From positions 22,891,813 through 22,955,812 of the forward strand of contig OZ038385.1 of the NCBI GenBank assembly GCA_964036045.1: a stretch of 64,000 nucleotides of DNA, read 5' to 3'. The position numbers were made by a program, and so were the translations under genes. This document shows positions 36,090 through 46,086 of the stretch, in pieces (position 1 is the first letter of the stretch; each line of letters opens with the position of its first letter). Source of the stretch: Eutreptiella sp. 'Long Island Sound 2002' (lineage: Eukaryota > Euglenozoa > Euglenophyceae > Eutreptiales > Eutreptiaceae). The notes beneath the pieces are model-generated. The model had not been told where the DNA came from, did not search any database, and saw only the letters and a program-made list of their open reading frames with translations.

Positions 36090-36656
36090 GCGCCTCCCTC
36101 GCGCCAGCCAATCCACAGGTCGCAAGGCACCCAAACGGGCCCACGATGACCTCGAGTCACTCTTCGATGATGAGGACTCCGATGATTGCAGGTTTGAGTC
36201 GCTTGTGCCCCATCAGTACCTCCAATCCCTGCGTCCCAAGACCGGCACTAGTCCCGTGCAACCCAACGTTGAGCAATTAGGACGTGCCTGGCACCAGCAA
36301 GGGCAACCCACTGGGCCGGCGTGGTACAGTGACGGCAGCCTGTTGGAAGGGCGCGCCGGCACAAGGGTGGTCAACAGACCTATGCGCATCCAGGCGAGAG
36401 TACCGGGCCCGCAGACAATTTCTAGGGCTCAAATGTACAGCGTGTGTATGGATCACAGCGTGCCTCACCCAACCGGGGGACTCTATCGTGCTTGACAACC
36501 GGGCTGCGGCCCAATGCGTCTCCAAGCCACCCAGCCCACAATCGTCGGACTATGACTTGCACGACGCAACGTACTAGCTTATCTCCACCAAGGCACTCCA
36601 AGTACGTTGGGCGCGCAGGCATCGGGACCCCAAAAAGGCGCATAGCTTGCAAGATT
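36090..36656 (+). mobile_element. LINE copy B: 5' part of the older, interrupted plus-strand copy
   Basis: This is homologous to the end of the reverse transcriptase ORF and the first part of the RNase H domain of copy A (A positions about 39014-38455). It reads ESLVPHQYLQSLRPK, then WHQQGQPTGPAWYSDGSLLE, and so on. It has TGG where copy A has a TAG, but shares A's later TAG after the HDATY segment. It breaks off exactly at the poly(T) end of copy A. The rest of the same copy resumes at 51463. Its own 5' end near 36090 is a truncation. Confidence 0.9.
36642..36656 (+). repeat. target-site duplication of LINE copy A (3' side of A)
   Basis: ATAGCTTGCAAGATT, identical to 51463-51477. It abuts the ten-base poly(T) that is copy A's poly(A) tail read on the plus strand. 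Confidence 0.9.
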
Positions 36657-36878
36657 TTTTTTTTAACTCATGACCGAAGTTCCACCAAGTGTCCATTGAG
36701 AGTACACATAGCAGGTCATGGGTCAGTGACAGGGCCAACTTTGGGTATGGGTTTGGTATGACCTACCCTCACCAAGACGGCTGCGGCGGGGTGGCGGGAG
36801 GAACGAGTCCTGCGCCTTGCCCCACCCTTGTCGCCCCGTTTGCACGGGTATGCGCGTCCTCCCGGACCTCTCGGGGTG
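36657..36878 (-). other. 3' UTR and poly(A) tail of LINE copy A
   Basis: About 220 bp follow the TAA at 36879, ending gagtt plus ten A (read on minus; two may belong to the target). The same UTR and tail are found at 53012-53234 in copy C, which defines the family's 3' end. Confidence 0.85.
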
Positions 36879-38814
36879 TTACAATCCAGTCAAGACAATG
36901 ACATCGCCCATGTCCTCCAGCGGGATTTCCATATCCTGGAGATCACTAGGGACCTCCGGCGTCTCTGTCCTCCGTTTCTTGTGTGTCTCGGGTGGGTTCT
37001 CGTCCCGCAAGCGCTTCATGCGCTGTGCGGTGGCCCCTCGGATGTCCCATCGGGGGTCCGACAAAGTCGTCCGCCGTAAGGCCGTAAGGGTCACTGCGTG
37101 CACTTGGGACATATGCCGCCATTCGGATGCCTCTTCCGCTTGGATGCTGGTGGACAGCGAAACATGTGCCTGCTCCCAACACGAGGATGCCACGGCGAGC
37201 TTGCGCGACACCGCGGACCGCGCCTCGGGGAGGACAGCCGTTCGCCACCGGCGGAAGCGTAGTCGGCGGGAATCCGCCATCCAGGACAAGTGGTAGACCG
37301 CCTGCTGCGCTTCTACATACCACCGCGCCGTGTGTTCCTTGTAGAGGAAGTACGCTTGCCGGCACAAGTGCTCGTGGTGGTGTGCCAAGAAGAGGGACTT
37401 CTGTGTGATGGCTTGCCGGGCGAGTGCCTGTGCCACCTCTTCCAGGCAGAGTCGTGCGGCCTGCATTTGGGCGTGTAGCATGACCCGCCTGGCCTGTGCA
37501 AGGAAAGGTCCGGCATGAATTTCACGAGACTCGCGCGGCGGTGAGGCCGGAGCCTGTGCCGGTGGCGGCGACGGTTCTCTGGGCCGTTTGCGCGGCGGTG
37601 CTACATGGTGGTGCCGGGCCATGGCCTCCAAGACCCACGTGCGCTCGGCAGTGGTGACCGCTTGTGTCAATTGCCACCGAAGTTCCTCCACCGTGGGCGC
37701 AGTATCTGTGAAACGTGGCTCTGATCGCGGCGGGATCGATAGAACACCTCTCACGTGGTTCCAAATGTTGCGGGCCGTAGGTTTAGCTACCTTCGGCAGG
37801 GCCCCAGCAACAAGTGGGACGATGTGCGTGGGCCGCTTATTGCTGACGAAAGTTGGGGCGTGCTGCAGCTTGTCAACGATCCACGCCTGCAATCGCTGGA
37901 ATACGTGGAAGTGCCATGTGGCAACTACCACCCTCCAGTGCGCCTGGACTGGAAGGAAGGATCGTTGAAGGGAGTGTGGGAACTGCAAGCGGGTGCACAT
38001 GCGCAGTTCGTCTGCGGACGCCGTTTGTCGCCACTTGGTTGCCTCCGGTTTCCATGTCTCCCATGCGTCGGTCCAAATGTCCCAAAACCGGGATTCGGAG
38101 GGGCATGACAAGAGGCACTCCTGCACTGCGAGGCCATGGCGCTGTCCACAGCGTGGGCACAGCACCGGCCCGGTTTCCCAGGGTGCCCCATACCCCGGGA
38201 ATTGTCCCCCACAACCATGGACCCCACTTATCTCGGTTGACCGCGCGCAAAGGCAGCCATGACGTCCAATGCGCCTCGGGTACCAGCTTCTGGGGGCGTG
38301 ATTTGATGATCCACTTACGGGCAGGGGACGGCATTACATGGCTGTTCAAGAGGATATCCGCGGGTGATGTGCTGCTCAGACCACGGCAAGGGTGCATGGT
38401 ACTGCCCGCTCGGGCTGCGAGGTCGGCCAATTCGTTGCCAATCCTGTCGTGATAATCTTGCAAACCATGCGCCTTTTTAGGGTCCCGATGCCCACGTGCC
38501 CAACATACTTGGAGTGCCTTGGTGGAGATAAGCTAGTACGTTGCGTCGTGCAAGTCATAGTCCGACGATTGTGGGCTGGGTGGCTTGGAGACGCATCGGG
38601 CCGCAGCCCGGTTGTCAAGCACGATAGAGTCCCCCGGTTGGGTGAGGCACGCCGCAATCCATACACCGTACATTTCAGCCCTAGAAATTGTCTGCGGGCC
38701 CGGTACTCTCGCCTGGATGCGCATAGGTCCGTTGACCACCCTTGTGCCAGCACGCCCTTCCAACAGGCTGCCGTCACTGTACCACGTCGACCCCGTGGGT
38801 TGCCCTTGCTGGTG
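36879..38814 (-). pseudogene. LINE copy A: RNase H, zinc motif and C-terminal domain of pol, broken
   Basis: After the TAG at 38815 the frame continues with RNase H: YSDGSLLEGRAG, AEMYGVW, IVLDNRAAA. After another TAG at 38535-38533 come WARGHRDPKK and HDRIGNELADLAARA, so all four acidic catalytic positions are present but on both sides of a stop. Near 38190 an indel relative to copy C (about 5 bp) shifts the frame. The rest (38165-36879) then reads LCPRCGQRHGLAVQECLLSC (zinc motif) and a long helical domain rich in Ala/Gln/Arg (LHAQMQAARLCLEEVAQALA), ending MGDVIVLTGL and TAA. Copy C shares that TAA. An intact protein would have had pol running to about 1,730 residues. Confidence 0.8.
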
Positions 38815-41800
38815 CTAGGCACGGCCTGCTTGCTCAACGTTGGGTTGCACGGGACTAGTGCCGCTCTTGGCACGCAGGGATTGGAGGTATTGGTGGGGTA
38901 CAAGCGACTCAAACCTGCAATCATCGGAGTCCTCATCATCGAAGAGTGACTCGAGGTCATCGTGGGCCCGTTTGGGTGCCTTTCGACCTGTCGATTGGCT
39001 GGCGCGAGGGAGGCGCCCCATTTCCATACCAAAGGACAGCAAGATTTTGCGGTACTTCTCCACCATGTGTGGGAGATGACCTGAGTTGGTATGCCTCGTC
39101 ATAGGCCTGTGTGGAACTCGCAAGGCCCGTTGGACTAGCTGGATAAGGGCGCATAAACCGGCCCGGGACGCGCTATGGAGGCCCAGTCCCCCTTCAGCGA
39201 CGTCCGTATAGAGGCGGTACTGCAGGTACTTTTCCACGCGTGGAGCCTGAAGGACAAACTCTTCGAAGGCGGTCTCCATGCGGTTGCCCCAACACACATC
39301 CCACATAAAGAGACTCTTATACACCCACCTGGGGATGAGTACGGAATTGACGATTTGTGCCCGCTCAAAGCTTGTCAACGGGAGGATGGTGTATGCGGCT
39401 ACCTGAGCTTGTAGGGCGGCGAAGAGCGCATCCCTAGCCTTACTCCTATAAGCTACACCAGCGATGGTGTGGCCCAAGTAGGTGAACATGGGGTCCTTGA
39501 AGTCGAGGCGATGCTGCCCCCACCAGATGTGCTTTGCCTGCTGGGCACCCCCTAAGGTAGCGCCCGAGGACCGTGGTATGTGGAAGTGATACACTTCTGT
39601 CTTGTTAGGATTGAACTGGATCCCAATCTGGGACCCCCAAGCGGAGAGGTCGGTGAGGAGTTGTTCCAATTCAGAATAATCTTTGACAATGATGGCAATA
39701 TCGTCAACATAAACGAATGTGTCCGGGTACTTGGCGATCAAACGCTTGATCAACAACTCATATACAATAGCGAACAAGAGCGGGGAGCAGGGGCATCTTT
39801 CTTTGACGCCCCGCGTGGGCTTGAAATAAATACGTTCCCCTTGTATGTCCGTGTATGTGTCAGTATGTGCATAGATCGTGCGGAAGGCGTTCACATAGTT
39901 CGGCGGGAGCCCGGCATGGTTCAGGATGGAGAAAATGACCTCGTGGATTGTGGACGGGAAGGCTTTGGCAACATCCAACAAAACAACAAAAGGCTCCCGG
40001 CCCTCCAATTCATGCTCATGGAGGGAGTTGACTAAGTTCGCAGCTTGCTCAGTTGCGGTGTGCAAAGGCCTTGACCCATACTGCCCGGGGCTAGCAACCC
40101 GGTCCACGAGGCGCTGCAGACGGGGCCTGTACAGCTTCATGATAACACGATATATACTGTTGGTCACGGCAATGGGTCGATAATTCTCGGGGCGGTCAGG
40201 ATCCCCTTTCTTGTACATCAACACACACTCAGACCGCAGCCAATGCTGCGGGATATCTCCTGTTCTCCATACTTCCAGCACCCCCTCATACAATGTGTGC
40301 AGCGTATCATCTGGCAGCATACCCAGCAAGCGGTGCGGAACCCCATCAGGGCCCACGGCTTTCTTGCGCTCGCCCATACATGCCCTTTTGAACTCATCGA
40401 AGCTTGGTGGGTCATCAGTCATGTGCCCCTGTGGGATGAGCTGTGGGATGAGTGCTTCAATGGCCGGCATGTCATAGGGGGGGTTGCCACTGAAGTTGGC
40501 CAGCAAAGCGCGCGCCAGGTCCGGACTGGGTTGCTTTTGCGTGGGCTTCAATGGTCCGCGGGTCCAGTTTTTGGTCAAGCGGAAGAATACCCCATCCTTG
40601 CGGAGGGCAGCATGACGCATGGTATAGAGGCGCTTGTTGGCCACTTCGCGCAGCTCCTGCGCGATGCGCTTCTTGACCACTTGGAAGTGTTTGTGCCACT
40701 GTTGTGTGTTAGTTTTGAGACGGGTCCGCTTGGTGCGCTTCCCCTGTCGCATGACGGCCTGCGCCACCGCCTTGAGGACGGCATCAGCGCGTGATACTGC
40801 GTCCATTGGGGTGTCTAGCCCGGCGAGTATGTGTTGTGTCTCCTGCACGGCGGCTCGCTCTTGCCGCACATTCCACTTCTTGGCAGGGTGCGTGGCTTTG
40901 ATGAAGGACTCACAGTCCGTGGAGGTGAGGCCTGTAGTCATTAGGACGAGCCGGTGGTCGGAGGTGGGCATGGCGACAGTATGGTATGTCATGGGGCTAA
41001 CATTCCCCCAGCACCGCGAAGAGACCAGGATGGCATCCAGGCGGTGGCACCCTCTGGTGTGTCCCGCCTGTACAGACCCATCGGGGCATAGTTCGTGCAG
41101 CGGGTCGTATAGACGGCGGTTCAGAAGGTCATCGTGCAAAAACCGACTTGGGGTGCTGCTCCAAATAGAGTCGTTGAAGTTGCCCATGAGTACATTGTAT
41201 TGGTGCGTCTCAACGAAGGCATCTTGCCTCTTCATGGTGGCTGCAGTTTGGAGTCCATAGTAGTTGAGGACCCGTAGTCGTGGCTTGTTGGGAAGCTGCA
41301 AAGTAAGTCCGAGAAAGGTCCCGTCTGGGTCTGCAAAAAGCGAGGCGCGTTGATTGCCGTCCTTGAGCACGAAGTGGTCCATTGTGTTGCGGACCAGGAA
41401 TGCCACCCCATTGATGGTCCCGGACGGGTGTGGGTGATAGTAGATCTGCCACTCGGGGAAGGTTAATGGTGTTGCCGCCTCTATGTTGGGGAAGGTAGGC
41501 TTAACTTCTTGTAAGCCGGCAATGTCGAGGCGCATATCGGACAAGAGCTGTACGATGGTTACCCATCGGTCCCAATCAACCGTGGGGCCCCCAATATTGA
41601 AGGATGCCCACTGGAGGCCATCGCCACTTGGTTGCGTGCAACTGGTAGCAGACTTGACCACTCCCTTGTTCAGTGCAGTATACACGGCTGCCCATTGACC
41701 ACTCGAAGGCCCGGGGTTGAGCTCGATGTCTCCCCCAAGCAACAGTAGAAGGGCTTCCCACGGCCTGTAGGGGCCCAGGTGCCCCCGAAGATACGTCTTA

Positions 41801-42066
41801 GAAACGAGCCAACTGAGAGGCCGCCCCCTGTCCCAGACCCGGTAAATGCGCGCCCCACGGTGTTCCCATCTCATGCCATGGGCCCACCATGTGCGTCGGG
41901 GCGAACGGCGCCTCACCCGTGACGGTCCGACGTACCATGTAATCCCGCGTCCTGCCCCCACTATGACGAGCTCATGAATATCGGGGAGCAATGAATGCCG
42001 CATGACGTGGCTCACGCAACCTTCTACGCAGACGAGGAGGCACAGGACCCACAGGCAGAATCCCAT
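38815..42066 (-). CDS. LINE copy A pol: signal-like start, 2A, APE endonuclease, reverse transcriptase
   Basis: The frame has 1083 codons. Residues 1-20 look like a signal peptide or membrane anchor (GFCLWVLCLLVCVEGC). Residues 107-120 end in LLLLLGGDIELNPGP, a strong 2A motif that would release the first 119 residues. The APE endonuclease follows: WASFNIGG near 142, LQEVKP, GNFND at 295-299 (usual GDFN) and SDHRLV at 369-374. The reverse transcriptase has KAVGPDGVP, RPIAVTNSIYR, LLDVAKAFPST (motif A), GVKERCPCSPLLFA (motif B) and YVDD at 786-789 (motif C). An acidic tail (ESLFDDEDSDD) leads to a TAG that is TGG in copy B, so this stop is a mutation and RNase H was once part of the same protein. 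It copies the element's RNA at a nicked target. Confidence 0.9.
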   Translation of the reverse strand: MGFCLWVLCLLVCVEGCVSHVMRHSLLPDIHELVIVGAGRGITWYVGPSRVRRRSPRRTWWAHGMRWEHRGARIYRVWDRGRPLSWLVSKTYLRGHLGPYRPWEALLLLLGGDIELNPGPSSGQWAAVYTALNKGVVKSATSCTQPSGDGLQWASFNIGGPTVDWDRWVTIVQLLSDMRLDIAGLQEVKPTFPNIEAATPLTFPEWQIYYHPHPSGTINGVAFLVRNTMDHFVLKDGNQRASLFADPDGTFLGLTLQLPNKPRLRVLNYYGLQTAATMKRQDAFVETHQYNVLMGNFNDSIWSSTPSRFLHDDLLNRRLYDPLHELCPDGSVQAGHTRGCHRLDAILVSSRCWGNVSPMTYHTVAMPTSDHRLVLMTTGLTSTDCESFIKATHPAKKWNVRQERAAVQETQHILAGLDTPMDAVSRADAVLKAVAQAVMRQGKRTKRTRLKTNTQQWHKHFQVVKKRIAQELREVANKRLYTMRHAALRKDGVFFRLTKNWTRGPLKPTQKQPSPDLARALLANFSGNPPYDMPAIEALIPQLIPQGHMTDDPPSFDEFKRACMGERKKAVGPDGVPHRLLGMLPDDTLHTLYEGVLEVWRTGDIPQHWLRSECVLMYKKGDPDRPENYRPIAVTNSIYRVIMKLYRPRLQRLVDRVASPGQYGSRPLHTATEQAANLVNSLHEHELEGREPFVVLLDVAKAFPSTIHEVIFSILNHAGLPPNYVNAFRTIYAHTDTYTDIQGERIYFKPTRGVKERCPCSPLLFAIVYELLIKRLIAKYPDTFVYVDDIAIIVKDYSELEQLLTDLSAWGSQIGIQFNPNKTEVYHFHIPRSSGATLGGAQQAKHIWWGQHRLDFKDPMFTYLGHTIAGVAYRSKARDALFAALQAQVAAYTILPLTSFERAQIVNSVLIPRWVYKSLFMWDVCWGNRMETAFEEFVLQAPRVEKYLQYRLYTDVAEGGLGLHSASRAGLCALIQLVQRALRVPHRPMTRHTNSGHLPHMVEKYRKILLSFGMEMGRLPRASQSTGRKAPKRAHDDLESLFDDEDSDDCRFESLVPHQYLQSLRAKSGTSPVQPNVEQAGRA
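41707..41730 (-). other. 2A-type recoding motif 3 (DIELNPGP), upstream of the endonuclease
   Basis: Exact motif with the typical leucine-rich lead-in (LLLLLGG). It is conserved in copy D at 58740-58717. N-terminal 2A motifs after a signal-like segment are known in some animal and trypanosome non-LTR elements and have been linked to dual targeting. Confidence 0.9.
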
Positions 42067-42099
42067 CGTGCCCCCAGACTGGGGTGACTTGCGTGCTGC

Positions 42100-42672
42100 T
42101 TAGGGTACACCCCGCCATGCGGGCGTGGGCGGTTTGGGCTTTACAGTTGGTTTGTGTGCCGGGGCAGCCAGCTGTGGCTTGGAGGCACCGGTCTTGATCT
42201 TAAGGTCGCTGGCGGTGGAGGCCGTAGGTCGGCGCGTGTCCATGCGGAGACGGGCGTCTTGGGCTTCCGTTTTGGCACGCTTCGGTTGGAGGAGAGGATC
42301 CTCTGTATCCCATTGCATCATTTTCTCTTGCGCGTCCATGGCGGGTTCGTGGAGACGTTTCGTCTTGAGGTGCTCTTCATGCAGTTTTGCCATGGCCTCC
42401 TTGGCTCCCAAGAACTTCGCAGCGTACTGGAGGCGATGTGGAAGGCGGACCTGAGAGGAGTCCGGGACCACATCCAACAACATGGAATCAATGCGGTCCC
42501 GGATTAGAGCATCCTGGGTAGAGTCGCCCGTGGTACATTGGAGGACTCCAGTTTTAACCTTGAGAAACTGCCCTGCCGCAAGACCCGCACTTTGGGGGTT
42601 TTCGTAGGTGGCCCTCACATAATGCACGTAAGTGGGTTCCATGTAGAAGCTAGGCTCCTCGGCCAACGTCAA
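42100..42672 (-). CDS. LINE copy A ORF: Lys/Pro-rich 190-aa segment upstream of pol
   Basis: This is in the main frame, beginning directly after a TAG (no ATG). It carries a helical, charged middle (FLGAKEAMAKLHEEHLKTKR) and a basic Pro/Lys tail (PKRAKTEAQ ... KPTVKPKPPTPAW). It ends in TAA, 33 bp before the pol ATG and in the same frame. In copy D that TAA is AAA, but later stops intervene. Nucleic-acid binding is possible from composition only. Confidence 0.5.
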   Translation of the reverse strand: MTLAEEPSFYMEPTYVHYVRATYENPQSAGLAAGQFLKVKTGVLQCTTGDSTQDALIRDRIDSMLLDVVPDSSQVRLPHRLQYAAKFLGAKEAMAKLHEEHLKTKRLHEPAMDAQEKMMQWDTEDPLLQPKRAKTEAQDARLRMDTRRPTASTASDLKIKTGASKPQLAAPAHKPTVKPKPPTPAWRGVP

Positions 42673-42969
42673 CTACCGACCAAAACTGGCGACGGTCACC
42701 CGCAATTCATACTCGGAAACTCCCAGCGATGCTCCCCAAAAGATCTCCGTAGCGTGCGAGCGGTCGGGGTTCGGGAGCAGGGCTCGTGCCTTGACTGCCG
42801 CGTAGCCCCATTTACTCCGTGACACCCCTCCCGACATCATGTCGTTGGTGAGCACGTTTTGCGCTTCGTAATGGTTGATTTGTTTCAACACAGAGGCGAG
42901 TGTAAGGCGGCCTAGGGAGGTCTTGAACTGCACCATCAACCGATAATTGTCGACGGGCTTCATCCCCAC
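42673..42969 (-). CDS. LINE copy A ORF: conserved 98-aa segment between two TAG codons
   Basis: The sequence MGMKPVDNYRLMVQFKTSLG ... EIFWGASLGVSEYELRV lies in the main frame between TAG codons at 42993-42991 and 42675-42673. Copy D (59990-59682) has the same segment with about 13 substitutions and the same two TAGs. It reads like the continuation of the 623-aa protein, not like a separate gene. Confidence 0.5.
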   Translation of the reverse strand: MGMKPVDNYRLMVQFKTSLGRLTLASVLKQINHYEAQNVLTNDMMSGGVSRSKWGYAAVKARALLPNPDRSHATEIFWGASLGVSEYELRVTVASFGR

Positions 42970-42990
42970 AACATGCTCCAGGAGTGTGCC

Positions 42991-44862
42991 CTAAATCAAC
43001 TGGTGATTCTGGCGGAAGTCCCGTATAATATCTTTGTAAGAGGAGATTTTGTCCTCTTTTTCCACCCGAAAGCGCTGACGCACAATCCAGAGCTCGCGTG
43101 CCGATTCATTGATGATGAAGGGGCCCACTAGCTGGTCGTCTTGTTTGTATCTAGCCTCCGCTGCCTCGGCCACCACTCGCGTGGCCTTGGCCACCAGTCG
43201 TCTTGGGAGGCGGACCTCGTATGCCGTGGATTGAGACCGCGACGTGCGTGCCTCCATAGCCCCCATGAACGGGAAGCTATTAGAGGGTAGCTGCATGGCA
43301 ATACCGGTTTGGACCTCCATGTCTGTTTCGTTGAGGAACTTGAACATGCGATGGAGCGTGTTGACTTTCATGGCTTCCGGGAACTCCAAGACAACCGTAT
43401 CCGTGTCCTCCTCAATGGCGAACTTCCCGCCAACTTGTATGTTCCTGTATAAATCATCGTGGTCCATGTTTTGCACGTCCAACTCACGACTCTCAGCGGC
43501 CTCCACAGGTCGCCACTCGGCCGGGTTATCCAACAAGACGCCCATGAGGGGAAGCGGTTCAGCAAATCCGGGGGCAAAGGTTTCATCACCTGTCAACCCA
43601 TCATACTTTGCGTTCACCGTGCCCGTCCACTTTGTGACCCCGGCCAGATATTTGTTGGCTGCACGAAGCGAGGGTCGTTCGACTTGCTCTAGACGCAGTG
43701 TGGCAATGGCCGAGTCCCGGTTTTTGTTGGCCACATACACCATGAGTAGACGCTTACGCGCATGCGCTTTTTGCCCTTGGGCCAGCACATCTACCATTTC
43801 CCGGATGGCGTCGTCCTCCGTACCGCCCCACACCACAGGCGTTGCGTTGGGACTGTTTTGTGCCTCCATGAATCCCTTTTTTGTCCCCTGTTCATCCGGG
43901 AGGACGAGGACTCTGGTCCGATCGGTGAGGTCCCCGTAGTAGGGATCCAAATTTTGGGTGACCTCGGTGTGTAGGATGCACCGTTGTGCATGTATTGGCG
44001 TGGCGTTGTAGAATACGGTGTGGATGCCGTCGCTGCCGTATTCCACTGTGACGTCATAATGGGCGAGGATGTCCTCCGCGACCCTGTGGTCCAGTTGCGT
44101 GCGTCGCGTGTCAAAGAATACCTCACCCGTGGAGTTCAAAATGCGGTGGTGGCAATTCGTGACTTTGCGCTCCGGCCTGGAAGTCAAGTACGACCGCATG
44201 CCCCTCTGGAGCCGCCTAAGTTGCAGGAGGTAAATCCCCAATGCTGGTTCCGTCTGCGTCAATTCTTCTTCCTCCACCCCCGCTACAGCGGGGCGGGTCA
44301 TATACATGGGGGACTGAGGTGCGCCGCCTTCCATGGCTTGGCCGTGTGATTGCACTTGGATGATAGACTCCAACTGGCCATGGACCATGGTGCGCAGCAT
44401 GTCAGACGTGTCGGCGGCGTACGCGGCCGATTCTTCAGTGATGCGTTGTGCCACCGGCACGGGTATTGCCAAGAAGGTGACCTCGGTGTCCGCCACCCAA
44501 GATTGCTGGTGCGACTCCGGAAGTAAGGATTCCACCGCGAAGATGCGGTGGTCCCACCTCTCCGCATTGAGCTTGACGTGTCCTTGGAAAATGAGCCCTA
44601 ACCAACCAGGGTCGGTGGGTTTGGTGAGTGTCATGTCGGGCGGGACCCGAAGGTACACACACTCGTCGAGATGAGCGGTGACCGCCGCCACGACCCACGA
44701 CACCTCGTTGGGGAAGCGGTACTGGCGAATATCGCCCATGGCCTCCTTAAATGCCGCGTTATACAATGCACTGCACGGGCGGTCGAGCCGATAGGGGTCC
44801 AGTGGCCCAAGTGATGGGCAACCATCCAAGGCTGCGCCCATCGCTAGAGGATACAACTCCAT
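42991..44862 (-). CDS. LINE copy A ORF: 623-aa protein of unknown function
   Basis: This is an uninterrupted frame with mixed, globular-looking composition and no low complexity. The start is MELYPLAMGAALDG; the C-terminal part reads KEDKISSYKDIIRDFRQNHQLI before TAG. No motif that I recognise is present. Its C-terminus is conserved in copy D (60099-60000), including the position of the TAG. Beyond the TAG the frame continues (GTLLEHVVGMKP...) and the downstream sequence is also conserved, so the protein may in fact be longer. Its length and composition make it the best candidate for a structural or accessory protein specific to this element. Confidence 0.65.
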   Translation of the reverse strand: MELYPLAMGAALDGCPSLGPLDPYRLDRPCSALYNAAFKEAMGDIRQYRFPNEVSWVVAAVTAHLDECVYLRVPPDMTLTKPTDPGWLGLIFQGHVKLNAERWDHRIFAVESLLPESHQQSWVADTEVTFLAIPVPVAQRITEESAAYAADTSDMLRTMVHGQLESIIQVQSHGQAMEGGAPQSPMYMTRPAVAGVEEEELTQTEPALGIYLLQLRRLQRGMRSYLTSRPERKVTNCHHRILNSTGEVFFDTRRTQLDHRVAEDILAHYDVTVEYGSDGIHTVFYNATPIHAQRCILHTEVTQNLDPYYGDLTDRTRVLVLPDEQGTKKGFMEAQNSPNATPVVWGGTEDDAIREMVDVLAQGQKAHARKRLLMVYVANKNRDSAIATLRLEQVERPSLRAANKYLAGVTKWTGTVNAKYDGLTGDETFAPGFAEPLPLMGVLLDNPAEWRPVEAAESRELDVQNMDHDDLYRNIQVGGKFAIEEDTDTVVLEFPEAMKVNTLHRMFKFLNETDMEVQTGIAMQLPSNSFPFMGAMEARTSRSQSTAYEVRLPRRLVAKATRVVAEAAEARYKQDDQLVGPFIINESARELWIVRQRFRVEKEDKISSYKDIIRDFRQNHQLI

Positions 44863-44895
44863 TGGCTGTGCGCCCTCGATACCTTCAGAGGGATC

Positions 44896-46086
44896 TCATG
44901 TCGGCGTGAACTGGAGTTGCATGGGGTCTAATTCCATGGACTCGAGACCCCGGTGTCCAGGGGACCCAGGTGGCGTGGGGGATGTGGGGCCCGGGTTGCG
45001 CTCCACATCGCCACATTGTACCACCGGAATATGGGAGTTGCGGCGGTAAGGAACTGACATAGGGGGTCCAGGAGGCGGTGGTGGTGGTGGCGGGGGTGCG
45101 GTGGATGATGTCGCTGAGTCGAGTGCATAGCTCAAAATTGCTCGCTTGCTCTCGTAGAAGACCCTCTCTGTCAACCTCAAGAAGTGTTGTAGGTGGCGTG
45201 TACACTCGTGCACATGTAGATCGGCATACGACCCCAGCGGAGTCTCGCGCACCGCGGGGAAGTGCACCTCAAAATGGGACTGGAGGCGTGTCCATTCTGA
45301 ATCCACCACATCTTGCAATATAGTTCGCATGGGGAGTGCGTTGGGGGAGGAAGGGGAGGCCGAGGAAACCCCCCCAGACGAGTGCGTTGGATTGAAGTCC
45401 ACTTCGGGATATTCTGTGTCGAGGTCCATGTAATCTTCGTCTCCGGGCGGGGTCCCTGCGGGGGCGGGGGGTGGTTTTTGGAGGTGCCCTGTGAGTCCAT
45501 GGGATGCGCATCGCCAGGGGCATCCTTGAAGCCGGGGGTCATATGCGCATAGAGTGCACAGCCGGTGCAGCGGGTGACACGGTAGCGGGAACAGCAAGGC
45601 ATCCTCGTAGCACAGAGGGCAACGCTCGAGGTCTTGTCTCAGAACTTCAATGGAGTATTGGCCCCCTCCCGATCCATCAAGCGAAGACACCTCTCCATGT
45701 TCGCCATGGGCCTCCCCGAGCTGAAGCAATGAGGACCTTGGTGAGGCACGAGCTTGCGCATAGGTCGGGAGTTCCTCCGGGCGATAGAGCAGATCGGTAG
45801 GGAGCCATCCCCAGCTGGAGTCACCTTGTGCATCCGTAGGCGGTGGGGGGCCCACATGGCGGTGTAGCAACCCAGCGGGGAGACATCCCCAGTCGGGATG
45901 GGATGAGATATGCAATTGGGTCTTGTTGTCGTTGGACCTCTCCACACTGGTGAACCGGAACTTGCGGCCCATGATTGGCCGTCGGCCGTTGGTCCATGTG
46001 GCAGGCGACGTGGAGCTGCGGGGAGTGTGCAGGCCGTGGTCGCTCGGGTTGCGCCGAGTCCCTCGGTGGCGGTTCGCGTTGTGCAC
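44896..46086 (-). CDS. LINE copy A ORF: RING-like zinc finger, poly-Pro and 2A motif
   Basis: The 396-codon frame is in the main frame. Near residues 155-195 it has a RING-like arrangement: CPLCYEDALLFPLPCHPLHR, then LCTLC, then CPWRC. The order fits C3HC4-type spacing, though the last pair has three residues between cysteines. RING domains often confer E3 ubiquitin-ligase activity; whether this one does is untested. Two similar segments, DWGCLPAGLL and SWGWLPTDLL, precede it. Near the C-terminus a poly-proline run leads to VVQCGDVERNPGP, the second 2A motif. About 30 residues follow before TGA. The next ORF starts 33 bp downstream in the same frame. Confidence 0.6.
   Translation of the reverse strand: MHNANRHRGTRRNPSDHGLHTPRSSTSPATWTNGRRPIMGRKFRFTSVERSNDNKTQLHISSHPDWGCLPAGLLHRHVGPPPPTDAQGDSSWGWLPTDLLYRPEELPTYAQARASPRSSLLQLGEAHGEHGEVSSLDGSGGGQYSIEVLRQDLERCPLCYEDALLFPLPCHPLHRLCTLCAYDPRLQGCPWRCASHGLTGHLQKPPPAPAGTPPGDEDYMDLDTEYPEVDFNPTHSSGGVSSASPSSPNALPMRTILQDVVDSEWTRLQSHFEVHFPAVRETPLGSYADLHVHECTRHLQHFLRLTERVFYESKRAILSYALDSATSSTAPPPPPPPPPGPPMSVPYRRNSHIPVVQCGDVERNPGPTSPTPPGSPGHRGLESMELDPMQLQFTPT
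44986..45009 (-). other. 2A-type recoding motif 2 (DVERNPGP)
   Basis: Exact D-V-E-x-N-P-G-P in the main frame, preceded by VVQCG. It would release the RING-like product from what follows. Confidence 0.8.

Noticed and set aside
36090-36656. Host gene with RNase H-like sequence
   Set aside because: It matches copy A almost base for base and continues into copy C; it is the interrupted LINE copy.
40634-41260. 208-codon plus frame (and others at 42125, 43244 and 38392)
   Set aside because: Antisense shadows of the LINE ORFs; the minus strand carries the conserved domains.
38815-42993. Genome-wide reassignment of UAG to a sense codon
   Set aside because: The stop at 38815 is TGG in copy B, which looks like simple mutation, and euglenid nuclear genes are not known to use a variant code. 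Kept only as an element-specific observation.
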